45,749 bases of DNA from an uncultured Bacteroidota bacterium (GTDB lineage: Bacteria; Bacteroidota; Bacteroidia; 2-12-FULL-35-15), in the NCBI GenBank assembly GCA_903870175.1, contig CAIQBY010000260.1:1-45749 (forward strand), in the 5' to 3' direction. A program made the translations under genes and the position numbers. Below the pieces are notes generated by a model. It saw nothing but the letters and a program-made list of their open reading frames with translations. It did not search any database and had not been told where the DNA came from. Shown one piece after another: positions 1-8,705 of the stretch (positions within the stretch are counted from its first letter, which is position 1; every line of letters begins with the position of its first letter).

Positions 1-1
1 C

Positions 2-421
2 GGTTTTATCGGAATTAAAGCCCAAAGTGATACTATTAATAAGAAAGGGAATAATAAATTTATTATTTCAATTGCCGGTGGGAGGGCTAAGCCAGTTGGA
101 GTTTTTTCCAAATTTGAAACAATGAATACAACTGCTGATAAACTTAGGGAAATTAAAAAAGGAACTCCTGCAGGCGGTGTAGAAACAGTGATTCCGATAG
201 ATTACAGTGCCGGAAAACGTACTCATATACATAACAAAGGTGCGACCACACTCGTTATCGGCATGATGCTGAAAGGCGATAAAGTAGGCGTATCCATTAC
301 GCTTGCACCTAATGAAGAGGCAAAACAACCATTTGATTTCTATTTTTTCAATGGAGATGCTTTATATGTTACCAACGAAGGAACAACAATTGGTATTTAT
401 CAGATTGATATTATTTCGTAA
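2..421 (+). CDS. Unknown protein, C-terminal part (5' end outside window)
   Basis: The reading frame is open from the first bases of the window through to the TAA at 419-421. The ATG at 122 is therefore probably an internal methionine of a longer protein cut by the window edge. About 139 residues are visible. The end looks like a beta-rich domain: alternating hydrophobic strands with turns such as NKG, KGDK, FFNGD and TNEGTT, finishing in IYQIDIIS. I see no catalytic motif, membrane segment or sorting signal. I do not recognise the family. The beta-rich tail is loosely similar in style to the end of the unknown protein at 40502-41440, but I cannot show homology. Confidence 0.6.
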   Translation, partial: GFIGIKAQSDTINKKGNNKFIISIAGGRAKPVGVFSKFETMNTTADKLREIKKGTPAGGVETVIPIDYSAGKRTHIHNKGATTLVIGMMLKGDKVGVSITLAPNEEAKQPFDFYFFNGDALYVTNEGTTIGIYQIDIIS

Positions 422-457
422 ATCAATAAACGCTAAACATTAATCAATAAAAAATAG

Positions 458-1417
458 TTATTCAAATCCAAGATGCATCAGCGCATCTCCCTGATTAATT
501 ACTGGGTGAGTATTAATGGCAATAATAAATCCATTTTGCGGAGCAACAATTTTCTCTTTATGTTCGCCAAACGGGTCGGTAATTTCACCAATCACTTCTC
601 CTTTGGTAATAGGCACACCATTGGTTTTGGTACAATGAAACATCCCTGAAGAACGTGCCCTAATCCAGGTAGATTTATTTATAAATGCAGTAGTGTTTTC
701 GCGCACTTCAACATCTACCATTTTTAGATATTTCATTAATCTCAAGGTGCCATTCACAGCTTCATTTATATACTGATAATGAAAACGGGACGATTCACCA
801 CCTTCAAAAACCAATATCGGTTTTTTGCTTTTGAAAGCTTCTTTTCTATATGAGCCTTCTCTGAAAGAAGAATTAATAATATATGTCGGCTGAAATTTTT
901 TGGCAAGATTCAAAGAATTGGCATCATCAAACGTACAGCGCAGTTGCGGATAATTATTTATTTGTTTTCCGCCTGTATGAAAATCCAATCCTAAATCAAT
1001 TTGAGGAATAATTTCATGTGTCATATCATAAGCTATTCTGCTGCCAAGCGAGCCATTTTTACTGCCTGGGAAACAACGATTCAAATCTTTTCCGTCCGGC
1101 AAATCTCTTGTTCCATATAAAAAAGCAAAAGTATTAATTACCGGAATAGCAATGATACTGCCGCATAATGGCTTACGAACTTCATCCTTTGTAATTAATC
1201 GCCGAACAATTTCAATCCCGTTTGTTTCGTCACCATGCATTCCCGCCTGTAATAATAATGTAGGTCCGGGCTTTTTCGAGCGAAAGACATATACAGGAAT
1301 TTCTATTACAGTTTTAGTTGGCAACTGATACCAGTTCAAACTCATTTGTGCTGAAGTACCAGGTTTTACATCAACTTCGTTGATAGTAATATTTTTATTC
1401 TTTGCAGTCATCTTCAA
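458..1417 (-). CDS. Succinylglutamate desuccinylase/aspartoacylase-family zinc amidohydrolase
   Basis: The 319-residue protein belongs by motif to the AstE/AspA (M14-like) family, zinc enzymes that cleave an N-acyl group or a terminal peptide-like bond. The metal site is visible as GMHGDE near residue 60 (His and Glu ligands) and LDFHTGG near residue 146 (third ligand His). The C-terminal third is a small beta domain (KGEVIGEITDPFGE, VAPQNGFIIA). It is the last gene of a minus-strand cluster: its start lies 3 bases after the stop of the ATP-grasp ligase at 1421-2308, so the two are probably co-transcribed. In related clusters this enzyme accompanies RimK-like ligases, which suggests it acts on the same glutamyl or acyl-amino-acid product. 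The substrate is not known from sequence. Confidence 0.85.
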   Translation of the reverse strand: MKMTAKNKNITINEVDVKPGTSAQMSLNWYQLPTKTVIEIPVYVFRSKKPGPTLLLQAGMHGDETNGIEIVRRLITKDEVRKPLCGSIIAIPVINTFAFLYGTRDLPDGKDLNRCFPGSKNGSLGSRIAYDMTHEIIPQIDLGLDFHTGGKQINNYPQLRCTFDDANSLNLAKKFQPTYIINSSFREGSYRKEAFKSKKPILVFEGGESSRFHYQYINEAVNGTLRLMKYLKMVDVEVRENTTAFINKSTWIRARSSGMFHCTKTNGVPITKGEVIGEITDPFGEHKEKIVAPQNGFIIAINTHPVINQGDALMHLGFE

Positions 1418-1420
1418 GTA

Positions 1421-2308
1421 TTATGGTTCATGATTAAATTCATTTCTTTCAACATACTCTATAATTTTTCCGGCAATATCAACTCCTGTTGCGCCTTCAA
1501 TGCCTTCAAGTCCTGGAGAAGAATTTACTTCCATCACTAAGGGTCCTCTTGCAGATTGTAGCATATCCACACCAGCAATAGCAAGCCCCAGTTTTTTTGC
1601 CGATTTAATTGCTGTTTCCCTTTCTTCCTTAGTCAATTCAAGCACTGTAGCATTACCGCCACGATGCAGATTACTACGGAATTCACCAGGTAATCCCTGG
1701 CGTTTCATCGCACCCACAATTTTTCCATCTACTACAAACGCACGAATATCAGCACCTCCAGCTTCCTTTATAAATTCCTGAACGAGAATATTTGCTTTCA
1801 ATGCAAGGAAGGATTCTATCACTGATTTCGCAGATTTATGTGTCTCTGCCAATATGACACCTATGCCTTGTGTACCTTCCAAAAGCTTTATTACTACAGG
1901 TGCTCCGCCTACCTGTTCAAGTACACTGTCAATATTTTTAGGTGCTGAAGCAAATGCAGTCTTAGGCATTCCAATGCCAGCTTTTGCCAGCAATTGCAGG
2001 CTTCTTAGCTTATCACGCGAACGAACTAATGCCTGGGACTCAACAGAAGAAAACACTTTCATCTGTTCAAACTGACGAACAACGGCAGCTCCATAAAATG
2101 TTACAGACGTTCCAATGCGAGGGATTATTGCATCAATATCTTTTACTTCTTTGCCGCCAAAAAATATATGTGGATTACTTTTTTCAATTACCAATACACA
2201 TTTTAAATGATCAAGAACAAGCACTTCATGTCCTCTTTGTTCAGCTGCTTCCACCAATCTGCGGGTAGAATAAAGCTTTGGTCCTCGTGATAAAATTGCT
2301 ATTCTCAT
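1421..2308 (-). CDS. rimK: RimK-family ATP-grasp ligase (alpha-L-glutamate ligase-like)
   Basis: The 295 residues match RimK in length and order. The N-terminal region starts [20 protein letters not shown], and the ATP-grasp core follows. [10 protein letters not shown] near residue 145 is the glycine-rich nucleotide loop, [18 protein letters not shown] near 177-194 is typical of RimK, and [13 protein letters not shown] near 258 carries the Mg-binding Glu and Asn. E. coli RimK adds glutamate residues to the C-terminus of ribosomal protein S6; other family members glutamylate small metabolites, so the target here is inferred. It sits between a retropepsin-like gene and an aspartoacylase-like gene on the same strand with gaps of 27 and 3 bases, which points to one operon. 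Confidence 0.88.
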   Translation of the reverse strand: MRIAILSRGPKLYSTRRLVEAAEQRGHEVLVLDHLKCVLVIEKSNPHIFFGGKEVKDIDAIIPRIGTSVTFYGAAVVRQFEQMKVFSSVESQALVRSRDKLRSLQLLAKAGIGMPKTAFASAPKNIDSVLEQVGGAPVVIKLLEGTQGIGVILAETHKSAKSVIESFLALKANILVQEFIKEAGGADIRAFVVDGKIVGAMKRQGLPGEFRSNLHRGGNATVLELTKEERETAIKSAKKLGLAIAGVDMLQSARGPLVMEVNSSPGLEGIEGATGVDIAGKIIEYVERNEFNHEP

Positions 2309-2335
2309 GTTGTTTATTTATTTTAAAATATGATA

Positions 2336-2836
2336 TTATGATTTGGTTTTTGGGTTTTTCTTTGCGGAATTATGAGGTGTAATACAATTCAATTGTGAAA
2401 CATCAACAATAAATTTATTCTTTAAAAATCGTCGTCCAATCAACACAGGATAACGCATAGTGCCTCTGTCAGTAAGCGATATCAATGCTTTTATTCTCCT
2501 GTGTCCAATTCTAATGGTTGTTTTTATAATGTATCTATTCTCTACTTCACCAAAAGAATTTTTAATTTCCTTTTGGTAATACCCTGATGATTGTTGTTCT
2601 TTCTCATTATATTCTGGATGAGAAGGGTCTAAAAGTTTAAAATACAATACTCCGTTTTCTTCTCTGATGTCATGACAATGAAGCACAGAAGTCAATGCAC
2701 CAGTGTCAATTTTTGCTTCTATTGAAAACAAGTCCAAATCAGGAAAATCAATTATTTCCCTGCGACCAATTGTCATTTTTGTTCCCGATTCATTCATTCC
2801 ATTAAATTCAATCGCAAGATATAAACTTTTAATCAA
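2336..2836 (-). CDS. RimK-associated retropepsin-like protease (PF05618 family)
   Basis: This protein of up to 166 residues has the family's retropepsin-like signature KIDTGALTSVLH (catalytic Asp in DTG) and the later LIGRRFLKNKFIVDVS strand. The family was first annotated as ATP-dependent zinc protease or RimK/LysX-like and is encoded next to RimK ligases in many bacteria. The upstream methionine at 2836 may be too early: the conserved region begins at MTIGRREIIDFPDL (methionine 21) or at methionine 14, and only 35 bases separate the 2836 start from the divergent GTG at 2872. It is the first gene of the rimK-type operon. A second, shorter retropepsin-like gene lies at 25853-26230. Confidence 0.8.
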   Translation of the reverse strand: MIKSLYLAIEFNGMNESGTKMTIGRREIIDFPDLDLFSIEAKIDTGALTSVLHCHDIREENGVLYFKLLDPSHPEYNEKEQQSSGYYQKEIKNSFGEVENRYIIKTTIRIGHRRIKALISLTDRGTMRYPVLIGRRFLKNKFIVDVSQLNCITPHNSAKKNPKTKS

Positions 2837-2871
2837 TGATTTTATGTATTTTTATACAATAACTTAAAAAA

Positions 2872-3930
2872 GTGGACAAATACTGTAATTATATAATCGT
2901 TGGGCAGGGCATCGCAGGAACCGTACTTGGGCAAACTCTATTAGATCAAAATAAATCGGTTTTAATAATTGATGATTTGTCTTTATCTAACGCATCAAGA
3001 ATTGCGGCAGGATTATACAATCCAATTGTATTTAAAAGATTGGTAAAAAGCTGGATGATTGATGATTTACTTCCGGTGATGAATAAGTTTTACACTGATG
3101 CTGAACAATTATTAAACTATAAATTTTATTTTGAAAGAAAAATTGTTAAACCTTTTGCCGAAGCACATGAAAGAGCATTGTGGCAGAAAAAAGTAAATGA
3201 AGAAGTTGGTAAATATTTAAGTAATGATATTCATTATGACTTTCTTAAAGATATTATTTATAATCCGCTTGGTGTATCCGAAGTTTTAAGCGGAGGTAAT
3301 TTGAAAATTGAAATCTTCTTAGATTTATTCAGAGAGTATTTTAAAAGGGAAAATATACTTCTTGAGGAAAAAATTAATTACAATGAACTTATGGTAAATG
3401 AAAATAATGTTGTTTATAAAAACATTTCCGCTGATAAAGTAATTTTCTGTGAGGGATTTAAAACCATTGATAATCCTTACTTCTCTTGGCTTCCATTTAA
3501 ACTTACAAAAGGAGAAGTTATAACGATTAAAATTCCAAATGCAATCATACCTGACCAATTTGTAATAAATAAAGGAGTATTTATTCTTCCTTTAGGAAAT
3601 GGAATGTATAAAGCAGGGGCTACTTACGAGTGGAATGATTTATCGGAACATCCAACCGAAAAAGGCAAGGAGGAATTGATGGATAAGCTAAATAAGGTAA
3701 TCAAATTACCTTTTGAAATAATAGATCATCAGGCGGGAATAAGGCCTACGGTAATTGATAGACGACCTTTACTAGGAATACATCCAAAGCATAAATCTTT
3801 GGCTGTATTTAATGGTTTGGGAACAAAAGGTGTAATGCTTGCTCCTTATTTTGCAAAGCATTTTGCAGATTATTTAGACAAAAAAAATGTATTGAATAAA
3901 GAAGTGGATATAAATAGATTTATAAAGTAA
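2872..3930 (+). CDS. FAD-dependent oxidoreductase (DAO family)
   Basis: The 352-residue protein has an N-terminal dinucleotide-binding fold, IIVGQGIAGTVLG (GxGxxG) followed by a strand ending LIIDD, as in the D-amino-acid oxidase/glycine oxidase superfamily. SRIAAGLYNPIV near residue 42 and the C-terminal AGIRPTVIDRRPLLG and NGLGTKGVMLAPYFA segments are typical of the second FAD-contacting half. It is probably cytoplasmic, with no signal peptide. The start is a GTG at 2872 behind an A-rich leader; no upstream ATG in frame gives a better fit. The gene is divergent from the rimK-type operon and converges on the acyltransferase with only 3 bases between stops. The substrate cannot be inferred. 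Confidence 0.8.
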   Translation: MDKYCNYIIVGQGIAGTVLGQTLLDQNKSVLIIDDLSLSNASRIAAGLYNPIVFKRLVKSWMIDDLLPVMNKFYTDAEQLLNYKFYFERKIVKPFAEAHERALWQKKVNEEVGKYLSNDIHYDFLKDIIYNPLGVSEVLSGGNLKIEIFLDLFREYFKRENILLEEKINYNELMVNENNVVYKNISADKVIFCEGFKTIDNPYFSWLPFKLTKGEVITIKIPNAIIPDQFVINKGVFILPLGNGMYKAGATYEWNDLSEHPTEKGKEELMDKLNKVIKLPFEIIDHQAGIRPTVIDRRPLLGIHPKHKSLAVFNGLGTKGVMLAPYFAKHFADYLDKKNVLNKEVDINRFIK

Positions 3931-3933
3931 CTG

Positions 3934-4503
3934 TTATTTACTCAGTTCAATATCCACAGAAAAATTGTGATTGTTTTTGCCTTTCATGTTTTTATAAAAA
4001 TCCATTATCTCTTTCATATCATTTTTATAATCACCTGTTGGATAAATAATTTTATCAATACCGCATGATTTGGTTTCATAATTAATGAATGCCAACGCTA
4101 TTGGTACCTTCGCTTTCAGCGCAACATAATAAAAACCGGTTTTCCACTTTTCAACTCTCGAACGAGTTCCTTCAGGTGTTATAACAAGGCGCAGTACATC
4201 TCTTGTTGAAAATAAATCCACCATTGCATCTACAGTGCTGACTTTTTCTCCATCCTTTTTATTTTTATTTCTGTCAATTGGTAATGCACCGAGTGAAAGA
4301 AATAATCGCTTGAAAGGAAAACGAACCCATTCCTTTTTAATGACAAAGTTTTGATTCAGTTTCATAATTTTAACTGTTCCCATCCCAAAAGGGAAATCCC
4401 AGTTGCTTGTATGCGGCGCAACAATGATAACACATTTCTTAATGTCGTCAGACATAAAATGCGTAACCTTCCATCCACACAATTTATAAAACAGTTTAAA
4501 CAT
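3934..4503 (-). CDS. 1-acylglycerol-3-phosphate acyltransferase-like protein (PlsC family)
   Basis: The 189 residues carry the PlsC/LPLAT motifs: the catalytic HTSNWD (H-x4-D) near residue 31 and PEGTRSR (motif III) near 110. The family transfers an acyl chain from acyl-ACP or acyl-CoA to lysophosphatidic acid in membrane phospholipid synthesis. The enzyme is shorter than classical PlsC (about 240 residues) and lacks an obvious N-terminal membrane segment, which is common among small Bacteroidota members. Some of these may act on other lipids such as ornithine or glycine lipids. It is monocistronic as far as I can see and converges on the FAD oxidoreductase gene. Confidence 0.82.
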   Translation of the reverse strand: MFKLFYKLCGWKVTHFMSDDIKKCVIIVAPHTSNWDFPFGMGTVKIMKLNQNFVIKKEWVRFPFKRLFLSLGALPIDRNKNKKDGEKVSTVDAMVDLFSTRDVLRLVITPEGTRSRVEKWKTGFYYVALKAKVPIALAFINYETKSCGIDKIIYPTGDYKNDMKEIMDFYKNMKGKNNHNFSVDIELSK

Positions 4504-4661
4504 AGGTTAAAATAAACGCGAAAGTATTGTTTTTAGAATTAGAAACAAACGAAATGTTAAATGAAGAAAAGAAACAAAACATTCTATTTAAATGTTTCTT
4601 AAAGGAAATTCCTAGCAAGAATCGCTATTTCAGACAAGTTAAATGAGAAAAAAATTTGAAA

Positions 4662-5081
4662 TTAATTGACAATAGTAACGTTAAAATCTAATATTACAGT
4701 GCTTCCATTATCTTCAAATGAAACCTTGTCGGCAAGATTACGCATGAGAAATACTCCTCTTCCATTAGGTTTGTCAATATTGTCTGGGTTAGTCGGGTCA
4801 GGCAAGTTTCCGAAATTGAAACCAGTTCCTTCATCTTTTACAATAAATGAAACGTGATCCTTAAAAGATTTGAAGAAAATATCAATGCTTTTAGTCGGAT
4901 TCGCAGCATTCCCATGATATATGGCATTGTTGACTGCTTCTGTAATTGCTATCAAAATATTGCCATAATAATCTTCACCAATATTGTATAAATCACAAAC
5001 ATCTTCAACCATGCGTTCAACAAGAATAATGTTCTCCGCTCTGGAAGGAATTCTTAACTTCTGATTTTCTGAGAGTACCAT
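4662..5081 (-). CDS. RsbW-like ATP-binding serine kinase/anti-sigma regulatory factor
   Basis: The 139 residues form a single HATPase_c domain of the RsbW/SpoIIAB type. The N-box is visible as ITEAVNNAIYHGN (Glu and Asn that bind Mg-ATP) near residue 46. The G1 region is VKDEGTGFNF, and the G2-like loop PNGRGVFLMRNLADKV comes near residue 107. Such proteins bind and inhibit a sigma factor or phosphorylate an STAS-domain antagonist; no sigma factor or antagonist gene is nearby. It lies 6 bases downstream of the DUF4175 gene on the same strand, so the two are probably one operon. Confidence 0.85.
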   Translation of the reverse strand: MVLSENQKLRIPSRAENIILVERMVEDVCDLYNIGEDYYGNILIAITEAVNNAIYHGNAANPTKSIDIFFKSFKDHVSFIVKDEGTGFNFGNLPDPTNPDNIDKPNGRGVFLMRNLADKVSFEDNGSTVILDFNVTIVN

Positions 5082-5087
5082 AAATAC

Positions 5088-8000
5088 CTAATTTTCTATG
5101 TTATTAAAATACAAATTAACTTTTTCTTTATAAAAAGGGTTCAATGATGCAGGAACAGTTTTTAAAAGTTCAGTTTCTTTTTGTTTCAACCTATTATACT
5201 CCAAAAATTGATTTTGGTTGCGTTTATTTTCACTTTTTGCTTCATTCGACTGTCTTTTTTCGTCCAATTCACGTTCTTTGTCGGCTTTCTCGCTTTCCAA
5301 TAGACGAGTTAATATTTCTTCCTGACGTCTTATTGTCTCCTGGCTTATTACTTTGTTCACTAAATCGGTCTCAGTTTCTTCCATTTTATCTGCAAGTTTG
5401 CTCATTCCTCCTGCTCCTTTGCCGTCTTTATTGATTTGATCCCCCATTTTTTGTATCTCCTGACGGATAGCAGCTTGTTGTGCTGCCAGTTTTGCTAATT
5501 CCTGACTCATGCCATTTCCTGGCGCCATACCAGGTTTATCACCAGGTTTATTCCCATTCTTTTGCATTCCTTCTTTAAGCTTTTTAATCTGTTCATTTAA
5601 TTGTTGCTGCATTTTACGTAAGCTGGATGCCGAAGGTTTGCTTCCTTTCCCACCGGGTTTTTTACAACTTCCGCTTCCTGGAGGACCATTTTTCTGCTTT
5701 GCCTCTTCCTGCATTTGGTTCAATGATTCATTCAGCATTAATGCAAGATTATTAACAGATGTCATCGCAAATTGCTGACGACTCCGGCCTTCTTCCTTAT
5801 GATTTCTTCCATCCATTGATGGAGCAGCTGCTAATTCTATTTTATTTACGGCTTTCTCCATATTCATATTAATAGCTGAAATTTCCTTATTGACTGTTTC
5901 TTTAATCTTTGGATTTCTCTTACTCAATGCCAGCAAACTATCTTCAATCATTTTCGAATCATCCTGCAATTTTTTCTGTTGTTTATCAATCTTTGCTATC
6001 TGAGGGTCGCAAGGTTTTGTCTTCTCAAAATCTCCCATCAATGATTCCTGACTAAAAGAAACACGAATTAGATTTTCTAAAATTTGACGAAGTTTATCTG
6101 CATCTTCACCAGCCTGTTCCTGCTCTTCTTTTTCCTTTGCTTTAGCCATTTCTGCCGCCATTTTTTCCATTTTATCAGCAGCACTTTTTTGTGATTTTGA
6201 TGCCCCTTTCTTTTGTCCACTTTTCAATTGTTCGCTCCCACTTTCCATATCTTTCTTAATATCTTCCTGCTTTTGTTCACTATTTTCAAGTTTTTTAGGC
6301 TGTTCAAGTTCGCTATTTTTTTTCTCCAAATCTTTCATGTCTTTCTTCAAATCGTCAAACTGCTTATTCAACTCATCCTGTTTTTCTTTTTGTTCTTTGG
6401 CATCCGATTTTTTATCTTCTGTTTTCTTCGCTTCTTCATTTTCCTTCTTCGCCAATTCATTTAATTTATCAATGTTTTGCTGAAGCTTTTGTTCCACTTC
6501 CATTTGCTTGAATATCTCCAAATTTCTGTCAAGTTCCTTCATAATATCTTTATTATCCAGCTTTATTTTATCCAACGCATCCTGCACTTTATCCTTATCT
6601 AATTTTTCGAGCAACTTTTGCAATTCATCATATTTCTCTTTCAGTTCAGGAGTCATTACCTTATCAAATAATTCTTCCAGCTGCTTTTGTTTTTCAAGAA
6701 TATTTTCATCCTGTTGCTTGTATTCATTCTGTTTCTGGTTGTTTTCCTGATTTTCATTTTTAATATTCTCCACTTTTTTCTGCAACTCTTTTTGTTTGTC
6801 GAGCAAATCCTGAAGCTTCTTTTTCTCTTCCCAATTAAGTTCTTTTTTCTCTGCCACTTTACGCTGCAAATCCGTCAATTCCTTTTGTACATCCTTTGCC
6901 TGCTTGATACTTTCAATCAAATCATCCTTTATTTTAGCATTGTTTTTGTCGGTATTTTCGGCAAGTTCTTTTAATGAAGGTGCTTTAAAAATCATCTTTT
7001 GAGACCGTGTAGCTTTGCTTCCAGTTACTCCGTCATTATCCCATATCTCGAAATAATATTCTATCTGATCGCCTGCATTCACACCTAATTCAGCCATATC
7101 CCAATAATGATAAAACTGGTCTTGAATGGCTGCTTTATTAATTGTAATCGGAGTAATATGCATTTCCGCCTTTTTATTTTTTTCGCTTGCTGTGGCCGCT
7201 GTATCATTATTAGTGATATATCTATAATTAAAAGTAAGCCGGTTAAAACCATAGTCATCTTTTACTTCCCCTCTAAAAGAAATCCGCTTGGTAGAATTAG
7301 AATCTTTCTTTTCCTCCACAACTATTTGCGGATAGGCATCCGGAATTACATTGATATTATAAGTAACAGAATCCTTGCTTTTCAAATACTGATTTGCAGT
7401 AGTTATCGAATACGTTTTGTCTCTGAAATAACGACTGGAATAGTTGAACGCATTTTCCGAACTTGGTGAAATGGCAAAAGAAGTATCATTAAAATTCAAA
7501 CGAATATTTTTTGTGTTTTGTGTATTGAAATTCCAGCTCACCTTGGTTCCTGCGGGTATCACCAGGTCGCCTGTATTTTTTATTGTTTCATTTCTTTTGT
7601 TGAGATATGCAGGATAATCCAGCGCAATATCAAAGTTCAACAGGATAGGATTGGGCAATGCGACCAGCTCAAATTCCTTTGATTTAAAGCCATCCGCAAG
7701 CAACTGGAAATTTATATTCTTCTGTACATTCTTGAATACATAATTAAAATTGATACTATTTTCCTTGTCCAATTTAAATTCATTTCCTTCAATCTCAACA
7801 TATACATTATCCGGAACCTCATTGCCTGTAAGCTTTACCTTGAGTTCGAAATCCTGCTGTGCCACTGTTTTTAATTCAGGATTGGTAATCACAAATTGAA
7901 ATGGTGCTTGTTTCTCGAAGTATTCGCTGTGTTTCACCAATCGTTTTGTTCCGTCAGTAATTATACTTGGCGCTGCAAATAATAGTATTGTAATCAGCAA

Positions 8001-8507
8001 AACAGGCACCAGCGCATACTTCAGATACTTTTTATTTTCCTTGAAATCAACGGCAGAAGTGAAAGGAATAGGTTTTAATTCTTTTGTTTTCTGATTGATG
8101 CTTGCCTCAATTAAGTTGAGAGTTGACAGTTGATAGTTGATAGTTGATTGCTGTTCCTGCAATTGAAGCACATTTAATAATTTATCCTGAACATTGCTGA
8201 AGTGCTTGCCTATTATGTTTGCGGCATCGGTATAAGAAATAATCCGACCCATTTTATAAAGATGTGAAACAGGAATTGCAATGTATTTTACAAATACAAA
8301 ACCAGTAGCGGCGACAAAGGAATAGAACAGCACAGTGCGCACGGCAATATTAAAATGAGCAAAATATTCGAGTGCTGTCACCGTCACGAAAAACAATAAT
8401 ATCAAGCCTACACTGTAAATCAAGCCGCGAAGCAGTTGATTTTTATAATACTTCCGGATAAACTCATCCAGCTTTTCCTTTAATGTCTGATAATTCGAAT
8501 TCGTCAT
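5088..8507 (-). CDS. DUF4175-family membrane-anchored coiled-coil protein
   Basis: The 1139-residue protein starts with two membrane segments (residues about 24-47 and 57-80) and has a third hydrophobic helix at about 163-185, matching the DUF4175 architecture. A long periplasmic or extracellular beta region follows. From about residue 520 to 780 it is extremely rich in Lys, Glu and Gln (for example KKEELQKKVENIKNENQE), a long predicted coiled coil, then a Gly/Pro/Lys-rich low-complexity stretch and a charged C-terminus. The function of the family is unknown. Residues about 118-134 (STINYQLSTLNLIE) come from a short tandem DNA repeat that appears to be an in-frame insertion (see findings). 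A predicted promoter box lies at 8551-8558. Confidence 0.85.
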   Translation of the reverse strand: MTNSNYQTLKEKLDEFIRKYYKNQLLRGLIYSVGLILLFFVTVTALEYFAHFNIAVRTVLFYSFVAATGFVFVKYIAIPVSHLYKMGRIISYTDAANIIGKHFSNVQDKLLNVLQLQEQQSTINYQLSTLNLIEASINQKTKELKPIPFTSAVDFKENKKYLKYALVPVLLITILLFAAPSIITDGTKRLVKHSEYFEKQAPFQFVITNPELKTVAQQDFELKVKLTGNEVPDNVYVEIEGNEFKLDKENSINFNYVFKNVQKNINFQLLADGFKSKEFELVALPNPILLNFDIALDYPAYLNKRNETIKNTGDLVIPAGTKVSWNFNTQNTKNIRLNFNDTSFAISPSSENAFNYSSRYFRDKTYSITTANQYLKSKDSVTYNINVIPDAYPQIVVEEKKDSNSTKRISFRGEVKDDYGFNRLTFNYRYITNNDTAATASEKNKKAEMHITPITINKAAIQDQFYHYWDMAELGVNAGDQIEYYFEIWDNDGVTGSKATRSQKMIFKAPSLKELAENTDKNNAKIKDDLIESIKQAKDVQKELTDLQRKVAEKKELNWEEKKKLQDLLDKQKELQKKVENIKNENQENNQKQNEYKQQDENILEKQKQLEELFDKVMTPELKEKYDELQKLLEKLDKDKVQDALDKIKLDNKDIMKELDRNLEIFKQMEVEQKLQQNIDKLNELAKKENEEAKKTEDKKSDAKEQKEKQDELNKQFDDLKKDMKDLEKKNSELEQPKKLENSEQKQEDIKKDMESGSEQLKSGQKKGASKSQKSAADKMEKMAAEMAKAKEKEEQEQAGEDADKLRQILENLIRVSFSQESLMGDFEKTKPCDPQIAKIDKQQKKLQDDSKMIEDSLLALSKRNPKIKETVNKEISAINMNMEKAVNKIELAAAPSMDGRNHKEEGRSRQQFAMTSVNNLALMLNESLNQMQEEAKQKNGPPGSGSCKKPGGKGSKPSASSLRKMQQQLNEQIKKLKEGMQKNGNKPGDKPGMAPGNGMSQELAKLAAQQAAIRQEIQKMGDQINKDGKGAGGMSKLADKMEETETDLVNKVISQETIRRQEEILTRLLESEKADKERELDEKRQSNEAKSENKRNQNQFLEYNRLKQKETELLKTVPASLNPFYKEKVNLYFNNIEN

Positions 8508-8550
8508 TTATTTATATCCTCTCAAAAACCATTCCTTTGTTACTGAACAT

Positions 8551-8558
8551 CAAAGGTA
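8551..8558 (-). promoter_or_regulatory. Bacteroidota-type -7 box for the DUF4175 operon
   Basis: Reading the minus strand this is TACCTTTG, a match to the Bacteroidota TAnnTTTG element, 44 bases before the ATG at 8507. No clear -33 TTTG is visible. The box faces away from the divergent receptor promoter at 8601-8631. Confidence 0.4.
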
Positions 8559-8582
8559 CATATTCTTATTCGCTTTTTAAAA

Positions 8583-8602
8583 AATACCTTTTTTTAGGTA
8601 TT
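8583..8602. promoter_or_regulatory. Dyad (AATACCT-N6-AGGTATT) in the divergent promoter region
   Basis: A perfect 7-bp inverted repeat with a 6-base T-rich centre. It overlaps the predicted -33 element of the TonB receptor promoter and lies behind the DUF4175 promoter. It could be an operator for a dimeric repressor or a small hairpin; nothing in the sequence decides between these. Confidence 0.3.
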
Positions 8603-8631
8603 GTTTTGTGTCCTTAACACCAATACTTTTG
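8601..8631 (+). promoter_or_regulatory. Predicted promoter of the TonB-dependent receptor gene
   Basis: TTG at 8601-8603, a 20-base spacer and TACTTTTG at 8624-8631 match the Bacteroidota -33/-7 pattern. The ATG is at 8706, leaving a leader of roughly 65 bases that contains the 11-bp direct repeat at 8647-8668. Confidence 0.45.
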
Positions 8632-8646
8632 TGTCGTTATTTATAA

Positions 8647-8668
8647 TTAATCTAAGTTTAATCTAAGT
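8647..8668. repeat. Perfect tandem 11-bp repeat in the receptor leader
   Basis: TTAATCTAAGT occurs twice back to back just downstream of the predicted -7 box. One-turn spacing of two identical 11-mers is typical of a site bound by two protein subunits on the same DNA face, so this may control the receptor. It does not resemble a canonical Fur box. Confidence 0.4.
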
Positions 8669-8705
8669 ATGTAAATATGTATAATTAAATAAAATATACA
8701 GTTTA

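Noticed and set aside
4504-4661. Possible small RNA or tRNA in the gap between the acyltransferase and the RsbW-like gene
   Set aside because: AT-rich with only a weak imperfect inverted repeat; no cloverleaf, no terminator and no promoter pattern.
6213-6974. Hydrophobic plus-strand open frames (83, 80 and 95 codons) opposite the DUF4175 coiled coil
   Set aside because: They are antisense reflections of Lys/Glu-rich codons (TTT, CTT read as Phe/Leu) and overlap a clear gene.
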